DNA from: CAVVDT01 sp963747005
Lineage (GTDB): Bacteria; Pseudomonadota; Alphaproteobacteria; Rhizobiales; Aestuariivirgaceae
NCBI GenBank assembly: GCA_963747005.1
Contig: CAVVDT010000003.1
Span: 62,001-126,000 of the forward strand
Direction of reading: 5' to 3'
DNA: 64,000 nt
The notes under the pieces are model-generated. The model had not been told where the DNA came from and did not search any database. It worked only from the letters and a program-made list of their open reading frames with translations. Position 1 is the first letter of the stretch. Every line of letters begins with the position of its first letter. A program made the position numbers and the translations under genes. Positions 10,802-19,011 of this stretch are shown one piece after another.

Positions 10802-11935
10802 ATGCGATCGGCTAGAAGATCCGGTCATGTTGTGTTCATCGGCATCCTTGCCGTTACCTGCCTTGCAGCCGGGGGTTTTGGTGCCTGGTCGCTGGTCACC
10901 GGCGATCAGACCGGGGTGGCGGTGGCGGGCGCAGTTGTCCTTCTGGCGCTGGCGCAGTTCTCGGCTGTGCTTTCCCGGCTTTCGAGCGAGGCTCGCCCGT
11001 CCCGCAGCCTTCGCGACATGATCGGGGTTTCCGCCGCCATGGCTCGCGAAGTGCGGGCCATGCGTCGGCGCGTGGAAGCGCTCGAGGAGCACCGGCACGA
11101 CGACCGCGATAGTGTTGCACAGCACCTGAACACCCGGATCGCCAACCTGGAACACACCATCGCCGCCCTGGCGTCGCGGCTGCAGGCGACAGGCCCGCTG
11201 CCATCGCCGGCCCGCGCCGCCGCCCGGATCGCCGATGGGCGCCCGGAGCCCGCCCGGGACAATCGCGCTGAGGACGACCTGGCGCTTTTCCTGCAGCCGA
11301 TCGTGCGACTGGCGAGCGGCCAGACCGCTTATTACCGCGCCAGCTTTGCCCCTGATGGACCGGACAGTGAAACCCGCTTCATCGCCCGCGTCGTCACCGT
11401 CTTGCGCCATCTCGAAGAGCACGGCCGGGCCATCGGCGTCTTCTGTCCATTGTCATCGGCCGCCTTTGCCGATGCCCGCTTCCTGCGCCGGCTGGTGAAC
11501 TTCATGCGCCGCAACCACGATGTTGCCGGCAAGCTGGTGATCGAGATTTCTCAAGCTGATCTGGCACGGCTGAGCCGCGAAGGTATGCAAGGGCTCGCCT
11601 GGCTGGCCGAACTGGGGGCGACGTTTTCTTTGGGCAAGGCCTCCCCCGAGGCCCCGGATCTTGCCGCCCTCGGGCAACTGGGCTTCCAGTTCGTCGATCT
11701 TGACCTGAAGACGCTGCCGCGGATGCCGCGCGACCGCCATGCCGCCCTTGCTGCCTTTGCCACCGCAGCCGAACGCCACGAGATCACCGTGATGGCCGGT
11801 CCGGTGAGCAGCGGCGAGGACCTGGCGGGGCTGCAGCCGGCGGTGAACCTTGGTCATGGGCCGCATTTCGCCCAGCCCCGGCGGGTGCGCTCCGATGTGG
11901 GCGAAGCTGTCGCAGCCGACGCCGCGGCCGCTTGA
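10802..11935 (+). CDS. Membrane-anchored degenerate EAL-domain protein
   Basis: A 377-residue protein with two N-terminal membrane segments (about residues 9-30 and 38-58), a coiled-coil-like linker (residues 75-125) and a C-terminal EAL fold (about 160-370). EAL domains normally hydrolyse cyclic-di-GMP. Here the domain start LFLQPIVRL is followed by YYRAS where EAL should stand, and the later metal-binding acids are not evident, for example FSLGKAS in place of a DDFG motif. I infer loss of catalysis with a possible sensor or scaffold role. It is followed within 35 bases by the HAD gene. ATG 10802 starts the membrane segment naturally. Confidence 0.8.
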   Translation: MRSARRSGHVVFIGILAVTCLAAGGFGAWSLVTGDQTGVAVAGAVVLLALAQFSAVLSRLSSEARPSRSLRDMIGVSAAMAREVRAMRRRVEALEEHRHDDRDSVAQHLNTRIANLEHTIAALASRLQATGPLPSPARAAARIADGRPEPARDNRAEDDLALFLQPIVRLASGQTAYYRASFAPDGPDSETRFIARVVTVLRHLEEHGRAIGVFCPLSSAAFADARFLRRLVNFMRRNHDVAGKLVIEISQADLARLSREGMQGLAWLAELGATFSLGKASPEAPDLAALGQLGFQFVDLDLKTLPRMPRDRHAALAAFATAAERHEITVMAGPVSSGEDLAGLQPAVNLGHGPHFAQPRRVRSDVGEAVAADAAAA

Positions 11936-11968
11936 CGCGCCACTGCCGGCAGTCTAGCCAAGGCCGCC

Positions 11969-12865
11969 ATGAACGATGCCGCTGCCCGTCCCGAGCCATT
12001 GCATGACGTCTCGTCCAGCGCCCGGGCGCTGAGCGCGCGCTATCGCGTCTGGCTGTGCGATGTCTGGGGGGTCGTGCATAACGGCGTGGAAGCCTGGCCC
12101 GCCGCCGTCGATTGCCTGGCGCGCCATCGTCGGGCAGGCGGCACGGTGATCCTCATCACCAATGCGCCGCGCCCCTCAAGCGCCGTTCGCCAGCAGTTGC
12201 GAGGCTTGAAGGTGTCGTCGGACTGCTATGATCAGGTGGTGTCGTCCGGCGACGTGACCCGTGCTCTGGTGGCTGAATGGGAAGGCAGGCGCGTCCATCA
12301 TCTCGGACCCGAACGCGATTTCGCGCTGCTGCATGGCATCGATATCCACTGGGTCGGCCTCGACGAGGCCGAGGCGGTCGTGTGCTCGGGGCTGGTCGAT
12401 GACGAAAACGAGGTCCCGGAGGACTATGACGACATGCTGGCAGTGATGTGCCACCGCAACCTGGAGATGATTTGCGCCAATCCCGACAAGGTGGTGCAAA
12501 GAGGATCGCGCCTTATCCCTTGTGCCGGGGCGCTTGCCGAGCGCTACGCGGCGCTGGGCGGCACCGTGCACATGGCCGGAAAGCCCTTTTCGCCCATCTA
12601 TGACGAGGCCCTGCGGGCAGCGGAGAAGACGCTGCAAAGGCCCGTCCTGCGCCATGAACTGCTGGCCATCGGCGACGGCCTTGCAACGGACGCCGAAGGG
12701 GCACGAAATAATAACCTGGCCCTGCTATTCATATCTGGCGGCATACATGGCGGTGATATGGAAGGCGCCGATGCGCGTTCCGTTGAAGCCGCGATCCATC
12801 AGGCGGTTCCGGGCGTCGGCCTTGTCGGCGTCCTTGGCGCGCTTGCGTGGACGGACAAGACTTGA
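11969..12865 (+). CDS. TIGR01459-family HAD-type hydrolase
   Basis: A 298-residue HAD superfamily subclass IIA phosphatase. The nucleophile motif is VWLCDVWGVVHNG (DxWG form, residues 25-37), motif II is in ILITNAPRP, and the late motif GDGLATDAEGA supplies the magnesium-binding acids. The family is widespread in alphaproteobacteria and of unknown physiological substrate; related class IIA enzymes act on p-nitrophenyl phosphate, phosphoglycolate or nucleotides. It stands between the EAL gene and the MaoC hydratase with short gaps and is probably co-transcribed with the latter. Confidence 0.92.
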   Translation: MNDAAARPEPLHDVSSSARALSARYRVWLCDVWGVVHNGVEAWPAAVDCLARHRRAGGTVILITNAPRPSSAVRQQLRGLKVSSDCYDQVVSSGDVTRALVAEWEGRRVHHLGPERDFALLHGIDIHWVGLDEAEAVVCSGLVDDENEVPEDYDDMLAVMCHRNLEMICANPDKVVQRGSRLIPCAGALAERYAALGGTVHMAGKPFSPIYDEALRAAEKTLQRPVLRHELLAIGDGLATDAEGARNNNLALLFISGGIHGGDMEGADARSVEAAIHQAVPGVGLVGVLGALAWTDKT

Positions 12866-12882
12866 ATCGAGACAGGCAGCGG

Positions 12883-13323
12883 ATGTCAAGCAGGACTGGA
12901 TACTTCATCGAAGAACTCACCATCGGGATGGAAGCGTCGCACGAGCGTGAGGTGTCCGATGATGACATCGTCGCCTTTTCGCAGGTGAGCGGCGACACCA
13001 ACCCCGTGCATCTCGACGACATGTATGCCGCCGGTACCCCGTTCAAGACCCGCATCGCCCACGGCATGCTGACCGCCAGCTTCATCTCGACCATCATCGG
13101 CACCAGGTTGCCGGGGCACGGCTCGATCTACGTGTCGCAGTCGTTGCGCTTCCGCGCCCCTGTCCGCATTGGCGATACGGTACGCACCGCCGTGCAGGTG
13201 ACGGCGGTGGACGAGCGGCGCAACCGGGTGATGCTGGCCTGTTCGTGCCGGGTCGAGGATCAGGTGGTGCTGGACGGCGATGCCATGGTCATGGTGCCGT
13301 CGCGCGGCGCCGAAATGCCCTGA
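12883..13323 (+). CDS. MaoC-family (R)-specific enoyl-CoA hydratase-like protein
   Basis: A 146-residue hot-dog-fold protein. The hydratase motif SGDTNPVHLD (residues 39-48) supplies the catalytic Asp and His, followed by the conserved RIAHGML. Family members hydrate trans-2-enoyl-CoA to (R)-3-hydroxyacyl-CoA (PhaJ type) or act on related CoA thioesters. ATG 12883 lies 17 bases after the HAD stop; the longer in-frame version overlaps that gene. The length fits single-domain PhaJ-like hydratases. ribF follows 26 bases later. The acyl chain preference is unknown. Confidence 0.9.
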   Translation: MSSRTGYFIEELTIGMEASHEREVSDDDIVAFSQVSGDTNPVHLDDMYAAGTPFKTRIAHGMLTASFISTIIGTRLPGHGSIYVSQSLRFRAPVRIGDTVRTAVQVTAVDERRNRVMLACSCRVEDQVVLDGDAMVMVPSRGAEMP

Positions 13324-13349
13324 TCGCCGCCCGACCGGATCGATAAGCC

Positions 13350-14354
13350 ATGCGACTCATCGCCCATGACGAGTCTTTAGGGTCCAACTGGCGGCGGCCG
13401 GTGGTGGCCATCGGCAACTTCGATGGCGTGCATCGCGGGCACCAGGCGCTGGTCGACGTGGCTCGCGGCAAGGCGATGGAGCTCGGCGCGCCGCTCGGGG
13501 TCATCACCTTCGAACCCCATCCGCGCAGCGTCTTCAACCCGGCAAGCCCGGTGTTTCGCCTCTCGCCGCTGCCGCTCAAGGCACGGCTGCTGGGCGGGTT
13601 GGGGTGCGACTTCGTGGCGCCCCTGCGCTTCACCCGCGAACTGGCCGCCCTGGAGGCCGAGCGTTTCGTCGCCGAAATCCTCATGCAGCGCTTTGCCCTT
13701 GCCCATATCGTGGCCGGTTACGACTTTCACTTCGGCCATGGCCGCAAGGGCAACCCGACCCTGCTCGCCGACCTTGGCCGCCGCCGGGACTTCGGCGTCA
13801 CCGTTGTCGAACAGGTCACCGACCGCGACGGCCTGGCGCCGTTTTCCTCATCCACCATTCGTGCCGGCCTGCGCCATGGCGATGTCGCCGCCGCCGCCGA
13901 CGGTCTCGGCTACTGGTGGAGTGTCATCGGCACGGTGGTCGAGGGCGATCGCCGTGGCCGCACCATCGGCTTTCCCACCGCCAACATCGTGCTCGATGAA
14001 GGCTGCGAGCCGCGCGAAGGCATCTATGCTGTAAGGGTTCGCCGTCTCGATGACGGCTCAGGCGCCATCCTCGAAGGTGCAGCTTATGTCGGCATGCGCC
14101 CGACTTTCGACAGCGAGCGGCGTTTCCTGGAAATCCATCTGCTGGATTTTTCCGGCGATCTCTATGGCGCCGAGCTATTGGTCGAATTCGTCGGTTTCAT
14201 CCGCCCCGACCAGCGCTTTGCCACGGTCGAGGAACTGGTGATCCGCATGCAGGCCGACTGCGCCGCCATCAAGGTGTTGCTCGCCGACCTGCGGGCCGAC
14301 GATCCCATGCTGCGCTATCCCCTGGGGCGGTTGCAGGCGGAAGGCCGGCTGTAG
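13350..14354 (+). CDS. ribF: Bifunctional riboflavin kinase / FAD synthetase RibF
   Basis: The 334-residue enzyme makes FMN and FAD from riboflavin. The N-terminal nucleotidyltransferase domain has GNFDGVHRGHQ (HxGH-type motif, near residue 23) and a later SSTIRAGLRHGD. The C-terminal flavokinase domain has GRTIGFPTANI (residues 207-217), followed by a GMRPTF segment and an FVGFIRPDQRF tail. Full family length with both domains. It is part of the short HAD-MaoC-RibF run; in many alphaproteobacteria the same HAD and MaoC neighbours occur. Confidence 0.96.
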   Translation: MRLIAHDESLGSNWRRPVVAIGNFDGVHRGHQALVDVARGKAMELGAPLGVITFEPHPRSVFNPASPVFRLSPLPLKARLLGGLGCDFVAPLRFTRELAALEAERFVAEILMQRFALAHIVAGYDFHFGHGRKGNPTLLADLGRRRDFGVTVVEQVTDRDGLAPFSSSTIRAGLRHGDVAAAADGLGYWWSVIGTVVEGDRRGRTIGFPTANIVLDEGCEPREGIYAVRVRRLDDGSGAILEGAAYVGMRPTFDSERRFLEIHLLDFSGDLYGAELLVEFVGFIRPDQRFATVEELVIRMQADCAAIKVLLADLRADDPMLRYPLGRLQAEGRL

Positions 14355-14541
14355 CGCTTGTGCGCCCAGGCAGGGCAAATTCGACTGGCTACGATCGAAA
14401 TTGCGGCAAGACCGCGTTCTTTGCCGCAGATTGGACCAAATCCTGGCGCAATTTTCCGCGCGTGAACAGGGCATGACCGGCGGGACCTTGCGAGCAAGGA
14501 TGGAAGATGCCGGATGCTCGCAACCACGAGGAAATGCGAAA

Positions 14542-14895
14542 ATGAAGATGAACAAGCTCACCGTGGCCGGCGCTGCCGCAATCGCCGTGCTGGCCATGGC
14601 ACCCCTCGCGGCCTCGGCCGGGATGTATGTCAAGGACCCGGTCGGACTGTTCAGCGGCAATGGCCGCTACTGGATGCCGCGCCACGGCAACGGATCCGGC
14701 GTCATCAGGCTCAATCGCGACGGCAGCGTCATCATGGTCTGGAACAAGATGCCCTATCGGGGCACCTGGAAACAGACCGGGGACCGGATCACGACAATGT
14801 GGGACAACGGCGCACCGTTCAAGGCGCCGAGCTGGCGCGTCCACAAGAACGCCGATCCGAAAAAGCAATATACCGCGACCAGTTCGAAGCCGTGA
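14542..14895 (+). CDS. Small exported protein of unknown function
   Basis: 117 residues. A signal peptide (MKMNKLTVAGAAAIAVLAMAPLAASA) precedes a basic, Trp/Tyr-rich mature domain whose pattern GRYWMPRHGNGSGVIRLNRDGSV and RGTWKQTGDRITTMW resembles small beta-barrel proteins, but I recognise no named family. I chose ATG 14542 because the signal peptide begins there and GAGG sits about 11 bases upstream; the longer frame from 14401 would bury the signal. Predicted periplasmic or secreted and probably monocistronic. Confidence 0.75.
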   Translation: MKMNKLTVAGAAAIAVLAMAPLAASAGMYVKDPVGLFSGNGRYWMPRHGNGSGVIRLNRDGSVIMVWNKMPYRGTWKQTGDRITTMWDNGAPFKAPSWRVHKNADPKKQYTATSSKP

Positions 14896-15067
14896 TCCGC
14901 CAGCTTTGACAGGCCGAAAGGCGGCAAGGACGGGGCGCGTGGTGAACAGCCACCTCGCGCCCGCTACAATCGCGTCTGCAGCACCAGGCCGATTGCAAGC
15001 GGCCTGTCCGCGTCGCCATCGGGATGGAGATACAAGCATCGCCGTCGTCGGCAACGATGGCGATGGA

Positions 15068-15331
15068 TCACCCCTTGCGGCTCAGGTCGTTCCCGGGATC
15101 GAGCAGGCGGTGCATGTGGACGATGAAATAGCGCATCTCGGCGACATCCATGGTTTCGCGTGCCTTCTTCTCCCACGCCTTGTAGGCCGCGGCATAGCTC
15201 GGATAGATGCCGACGATGTCGAGCTTCGAGATATCCTTGAATTCCACCTTCTCAAGGTCCGACAGTTCGCCGCCGAACACCAGGTGCAGGAGCTGGCCGC
15301 TGGTCGGCCGGGGAGAAGTGTTGCCTGACAT
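15068..15331 (-). CDS. DUF4170 domain-containing protein
   Basis: An 87-residue cytoplasmic protein with the family core LVFGGELSDLEKVEFKD, followed by IVGIYPSYAAAYKAWEKKA and a MRYFIVHMHRLLDP tail. DUF4170 proteins are found almost only in alphaproteobacteria, commonly next to the CysQ-like phosphatase as here (28-base gap). Function is unknown. It is the last gene of the minus-strand ubiA-pmbA-cysQ-DUF4170 set. Confidence 0.88.
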   Translation of the reverse strand: MSGNTSPRPTSGQLLHLVFGGELSDLEKVEFKDISKLDIVGIYPSYAAAYKAWEKKARETMDVAEMRYFIVHMHRLLDPGNDLSRKG

Positions 15332-15358
15332 GGGGGATGTCTCCGCTGTAATGAGAAT

Positions 15359-16159
15359 TTAGAGGGCGCGGGTGCGGGCAATGATCTCGGCGTGCAGCAC
15401 CGGGCCGGCCGCCACGAATCCGGATTGCCGCGTGTCGTCGCGGTTATAGACAAGGGTTTCACCACAGGGATCGCTCATCCGCCCGCCTGCCTCGTGCACG
15501 ATGAGGTCGCCGGCGGCCAGATCCCAGTCGCTCTTGGGCGCCAGGGCGAAGGCGGCATCGAAGCGGGCCTCGGCCACCAGGCACAGGCGCAGCGCCAGCG
15601 ATGTCACCATGCCGGCCTCGACCGGCGGCCACGGCACCGGCCAGCGTTCGGGCTCGAGCACCTTGCGGTGGGTGATCACCCTGGCGCCTTCGAGCCGGCG
15701 GCGCGGCGAGGCGGTGAGCCGCTCACCGTTGAGAAAGGCGCCGTGCCCCGCGACGGCGCCATAATAATCGTCTGAGACCGGCCGGTAGATGCCGGCGAGC
15801 ACCGGTCGGCCCTGATCGCAAAGACAGGCGACGATGCTCCAGTTGTCGCCACCCTTCAGGAACGAGGAGGTGCCGTCGATGGGATCGACGATCCAGCAGC
15901 GGGCGTCCGCCTGCCGGCCTGCCTCGTCGGCGGTTTCCTCCGACAGCCAGCCGGCCCGCGCGTCGATGCCCTCAAGGGCCTCGTGCAAGAGCGCATCGAC
16001 CGCCAGGTCGGCCTCGCTCACCGGCGTGCCGTCGGCCTTGGTCCAGCGCTTCGGTTGCTGGCCGAAGTGTCGCATCGCCAGGTCGCCGCCCGCCCTGAGG
16101 GCGGTCTCCAGCGCCTCTGCGGGCGAGGGCATGGCGGCCGGGGCACTAGCGACCGGCAA
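15359..16159 (-). CDS. cysQ: 3'(2'),5'-bisphosphate nucleotidase CysQ-like, inositol monophosphatase superfamily
   Basis: A 266-residue magnesium-dependent, lithium-sensitive-type phosphatase. The metal motifs are present: WLSEETADE near residue 72, WIVDPIDGTSSF near 90-100, and WDLAAGDLIVHEAGG near 215-229. CysQ removes PAP made by sulfate assimilation; some homologues act on inositol phosphates. The chosen start is a TTG at 16159, preceded by GAGGAGATGACCG, inside the pmbA 3' end; an alternative ATG at 16132 lacks as good a ribosome site. The 14-base overlap with pmbA implies translational coupling. Confidence 0.88.
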   Translation of the reverse strand: MPVASAPAAMPSPAEALETALRAGGDLAMRHFGQQPKRWTKADGTPVSEADLAVDALLHEALEGIDARAGWLSEETADEAGRQADARCWIVDPIDGTSSFLKGGDNWSIVACLCDQGRPVLAGIYRPVSDDYYGAVAGHGAFLNGERLTASPRRRLEGARVITHRKVLEPERWPVPWPPVEAGMVTSLALRLCLVAEARFDAAFALAPKSDWDLAAGDLIVHEAGGRMSDPCGETLVYNRDDTRQSGFVAAGPVLHAEIIARTRAL

Positions 16160-17489
16160 CGGTCATCTCCTCGATACGGATGCTGGGGGCGTTGACGCTG
16201 CCGCGGAATTTGAGATCGTCGGCGGCGGTAAGCAGGCGGTACATGTCGATGAGGTTGGAGGCTATCGTCAGTTCGCTCACCGGATAGGTGATCTTGCCTT
16301 TCTCGATCCAGAAGCCGGAAGCCCCGCGGCTGTAGTCGCCGGTTACCCCGTTGACGCCCATGCCGATGAGTTCGGTGACGAAGAAGCCTTGCGCGATCGG
16401 CGCGATGAGGTCCTCAAGGCTCACGAGGCCCGGCTGCATATAGAGATTGCTGGCGGAGGGCGATGGCGCCGAAGACGGACCGCGCGAGGCATGGCCGGTA
16501 GATTGAAGGCCGAGCTTGCGGGCGGTGCGGCAGTCGAGCAGCCAGGTCATCAATACGCCCTTGTCGATCACCGCGCGCGGCGCCGTGGCGATGCCTTCGG
16601 CATCGAAGGGCCGCGAGGCGAGCCCGCGCCGGCGCAAGGGATCGTCGATCACCGTCACGCCGTCGGGAAACAGCGGCTCGCCGAGGCGATCCTTCAGGAA
16701 ACTGGTGCCGCGGGCGATGGACGCACCGTTGATGGCGCCCGCCAGATGGCCCACGAGGCCGCCGGCGAGGCGCTGCTCGAACACCACCGGCACCCGGCAG
16801 GTACTGACCTTTTGCGGTTTGAGGCGGCGCACGGCGCGCGTTCCCGCCGTTTGCCCGATCTCTTCGGCGTCTGCGAGATCGTCATCATGAACGACGGCCG
16901 AATAGTCGTAGTCGCGCTCCATGCCGGTGCCTTCGCCCGCCACCATGGACGCGCTGATCGAACGCGAGGTGCGCTCGTAGCTGCCGGCAAAGCCGTTGCT
17001 GGCGGCAAGCGCCACGGCGCGCCGCCCGGCACTTGCTCCGGCGCCCGAGGAGCGCGAGACGCCCGCAACCGCCAGTCCCGCCGCCTCGGCCCGGCACGCC
17101 CGTTCGATCAGCGTCTCGGCATCGGGTTCGGCACCATCGGCCAGGTCGAGATCGGGAAAGGACGTGGCCAGCGCGCCTGCATCGGCCAGTCCCGCCGTTT
17201 CTTCCGCGGGCGCCACCCTGGCCATCTCCACGGCGCGTTCGGCGAGGCGTTCGAGACTTGCCGCATCGAAGCGGCTGCCCGAGACGATGGCTTCGGCCTT
17301 GTTGACGATGACCCTCAGGCCCACGTCCTGGCCCTCGGCCCGCTCGACCTTGTCGGCGTGGCCGTCCTGAACCTCGACATCGATGGCGGTGCCGGCGATC
17401 ACCAGCGCGTCGGCTTCATCGGCGCCCTTGCCGCGTGCCAGCTCGACGAGCCGCGCCGCCACATCGAGAAGTTGGGTCGTCGTGGTCAT
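16146..17489 (-). CDS. pmbA: TldD/PmbA family metalloprotease subunit PmbA (TldE)
   Basis: A 447-residue cytoplasmic protein. TldE/PmbA pairs with TldD to make a zinc protease that processes modified peptides such as microcin B17 and degrades CcdA. The C-terminal half shows family landmarks (TGHASRGPSSAPSPSASNLYMQPG and GVNGVTGDYSRGASGFWIE). PmbA itself lacks the HExxH zinc motif, and none is seen. ATG 17489 overlaps the ubiA stop by four bases. No tldD lies in this window, which is usual for alphaproteobacteria. Confidence 0.93.
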   Translation of the reverse strand: MTTTTQLLDVAARLVELARGKGADEADALVIAGTAIDVEVQDGHADKVERAEGQDVGLRVIVNKAEAIVSGSRFDAASLERLAERAVEMARVAPAEETAGLADAGALATSFPDLDLADGAEPDAETLIERACRAEAAGLAVAGVSRSSGAGASAGRRAVALAASNGFAGSYERTSRSISASMVAGEGTGMERDYDYSAVVHDDDLADAEEIGQTAGTRAVRRLKPQKVSTCRVPVVFEQRLAGGLVGHLAGAINGASIARGTSFLKDRLGEPLFPDGVTVIDDPLRRRGLASRPFDAEGIATAPRAVIDKGVLMTWLLDCRTARKLGLQSTGHASRGPSSAPSPSASNLYMQPGLVSLEDLIAPIAQGFFVTELIGMGVNGVTGDYSRGASGFWIEKGKITYPVSELTIASNLIDMYRLLTAADDLKFRGSVNAPSIRIEEMTVAGR

Positions 17490-18433
17490 GAAATGCCTTT
17501 CAGCCATGCATCGGCGAAAGCGCCGGCGAAGATGATGAGCCCGAAATGGCGGTTGGCGCGGAACAGCGTCAGGCAGCGCTCCGGATCGTCGATGTCGAGG
17601 CGCGAAAGCTGCCATGCCGCATGCAGCGCCGCTGCCGCCATGGCGGTGTGGAACAAGATACCGGCGCCGCTGAGCCAGCCGGCGGCATCGATGAGGATGA
17701 GAGCCATGGCAAAGAAGCCGGCCAGCCATTTGGGGCTGGCGGCACCGAGGCGCAGGGCGGTTGACTTGACGCCGATCAGGATATCGTCCTCCTTGTCCTG
17801 GTGGGCATAGATGGTGTCGTAGGCGAGCGTCCAGAAGATCCCCCCGGCATAGAGCACCAGCGCTGCCGGGTCGATCCTTCCCGCCACCGCCGCCCATCCA
17901 AGCAGCGCTCCCCAGTTGAAGGCGATGCCGAGAAACACCTGCGGCCAGTAGGTGTAGCGCTTCATGTGCGGGTAGACGGCGATGGTCATGAGCGATGCGA
18001 TGCCGAGCGCAATGGCGAAGCGGTTGAACTGGATGAGGACGAGAAAGCCGACCAGCGCCTGGGCGATGAGAAAGAGCTTCGCGCCGCCAACGCTCACCTG
18101 GCCCGACGGAATCGGCCGCGAGCGGGTGCGCGCCACCTGGGCGTCGAAGTCGCGGTCGACGATATCGTTGTAGGTGCAGCCCGCCCCGCGCATGGCGACG
18201 GCCCCGATGAGGAACAGCGCCAGCAGCTTGATGTCCGGCAAACCGCCGCCCGATGCGCTGCGGGCGAGCGCGATCGACCACCAGCCCGGCAGCAACAGCA
18301 GCCACCACCCGATGGGCCGCTCGATGCGGGCCAGGCGCGCATAGGGCCGCCAGCCGGCAGGCAGCAGGCGGTCGGCCCAATGGCGCGCCACGGCATCGGC
18401 AACGCGCCCGCCGGCGGGAGTTGAATCGCTCAT
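17486..18433 (-). CDS. ubiA: 4-hydroxybenzoate polyprenyltransferase UbiA
   Basis: A 315-residue inner-membrane prenyltransferase that attaches the polyprenyl tail to 4-hydroxybenzoate in ubiquinone synthesis. Both aspartate-rich diphosphate-binding motifs are present: NDIVDRDFD near residue 89 and DTIYAHQDKEDD near 205-216, set among about eight membrane helices. Family-typical length. First gene of the minus-strand group, with a 4-base overlap into pmbA. An intergenic repeat of type C lies immediately upstream. Confidence 0.96.
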   Translation of the reverse strand: MSDSTPAGGRVADAVARHWADRLLPAGWRPYARLARIERPIGWWLLLLPGWWSIALARSASGGGLPDIKLLALFLIGAVAMRGAGCTYNDIVDRDFDAQVARTRSRPIPSGQVSVGGAKLFLIAQALVGFLVLIQFNRFAIALGIASLMTIAVYPHMKRYTYWPQVFLGIAFNWGALLGWAAVAGRIDPAALVLYAGGIFWTLAYDTIYAHQDKEDDILIGVKSTALRLGAASPKWLAGFFAMALILIDAAGWLSGAGILFHTAMAAAALHAAWQLSRLDIDDPERCLTLFRANRHFGLIIFAGAFADAWLKGIS

Positions 18434-18445
18434 GCCGCAACTGTT

Positions 18446-18563
18446 AGAGCATGATGCCGAAAAGTGGAAACCACTTTTCGGATAACATCATGCTCAACAT
18501 ATTGGAATCGATCAGGTTCATGACTTTGGATCGATTCGATCCAAAGTCATCCTGATCTAACGC
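18446..18563. repeat. Interspersed repeat, type C copy 1
   Basis: A palindromic unit starting GAGCATGATGCCGAAAAGTGG and continuing through CCACTTTTCGG, CATCATGCTC and a second TTTGGATCGA / TCGATCCAAA stem. A diverged copy lies at 24639-24760. This pattern of 'gagcatgatg...catcatgctc' with an 'aaaagtgg...ccactttt' core is common in Rhizobiales intergenic regions. Confidence 0.75.
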
Positions 18564-18571
18564 GAACGGGA

Positions 18572-18593
18572 GCGCCCGGCAAATGCCGGGCGC
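18572..18593 (-). terminator. Hairpin after the DUF1127 gene
   Basis: A perfect 10-bp stem (GCGCCCGGCA / TGCCGGGCGC) with a 2-base loop, 30 bases after the DUF1127 stop on the minus strand. There is no T-run, so its terminator role is inferred from position. Confidence 0.6.
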
Positions 18594-18622
18594 GGGGATC
18601 GGTGTCGGACTTCAGGCGTCGC

Positions 18623-18871
18623 TCAGGGCAACGGCTCGTACTTTGAATATTCGCCGGGGATGCGGCGGAAGCCGATGTCCTTCAGCATGGCGTCGTCGAG
18701 CCTGTCGAGGGCCCTGATGGTGCGCCGCGCCGCCAGTTGGCGCCGGATCCAGGCGATGAGGCGGGTGACGGGACCCGGCCGCCCGGAAACGGAATTCTCG
18801 TAGAACGCGTTGCGCTCGCTGACGGGCTCGTTGGACTTGAATGCGACGATATTGTTGGTCATCTGGTTCAT
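18623..18871 (-). CDS. DUF1127 domain-containing small protein
   Basis: 82 residues. The C-terminal DUF1127 (YjiS-like) motif is clear: RALDRLDDAMLKDIGFRRIPGE near residues 53-75, preceded by a basic tract (IAWIRRQLAARR). Small arginine-rich DUF1127 proteins of alphaproteobacteria have been linked to RNA turnover and phosphate/carbon metabolism and are often stress-induced. The divergent WYL regulator begins 140 bases away. A GC-rich hairpin follows the stop. A role in this organism is not inferable. Confidence 0.85.
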   Translation of the reverse strand: MNQMTNNIVAFKSNEPVSERNAFYENSVSGRPGPVTRLIAWIRRQLAARRTIRALDRLDDAMLKDIGFRRIPGEYSKYEPLP

Positions 18872-19011
18872 CGGGGTTGCTCCTTCATTCGTGCTCCAGT
18901 GACCGCAATTTGCGCTACCATTCCTGCCAACAGTGTGTCAGGATTGAATCAGTTATTTTCGGACGTACGAAATATTTTTTGAGGACGCTCGGAAGCGCGG
19001 CGAAAGTGCCC

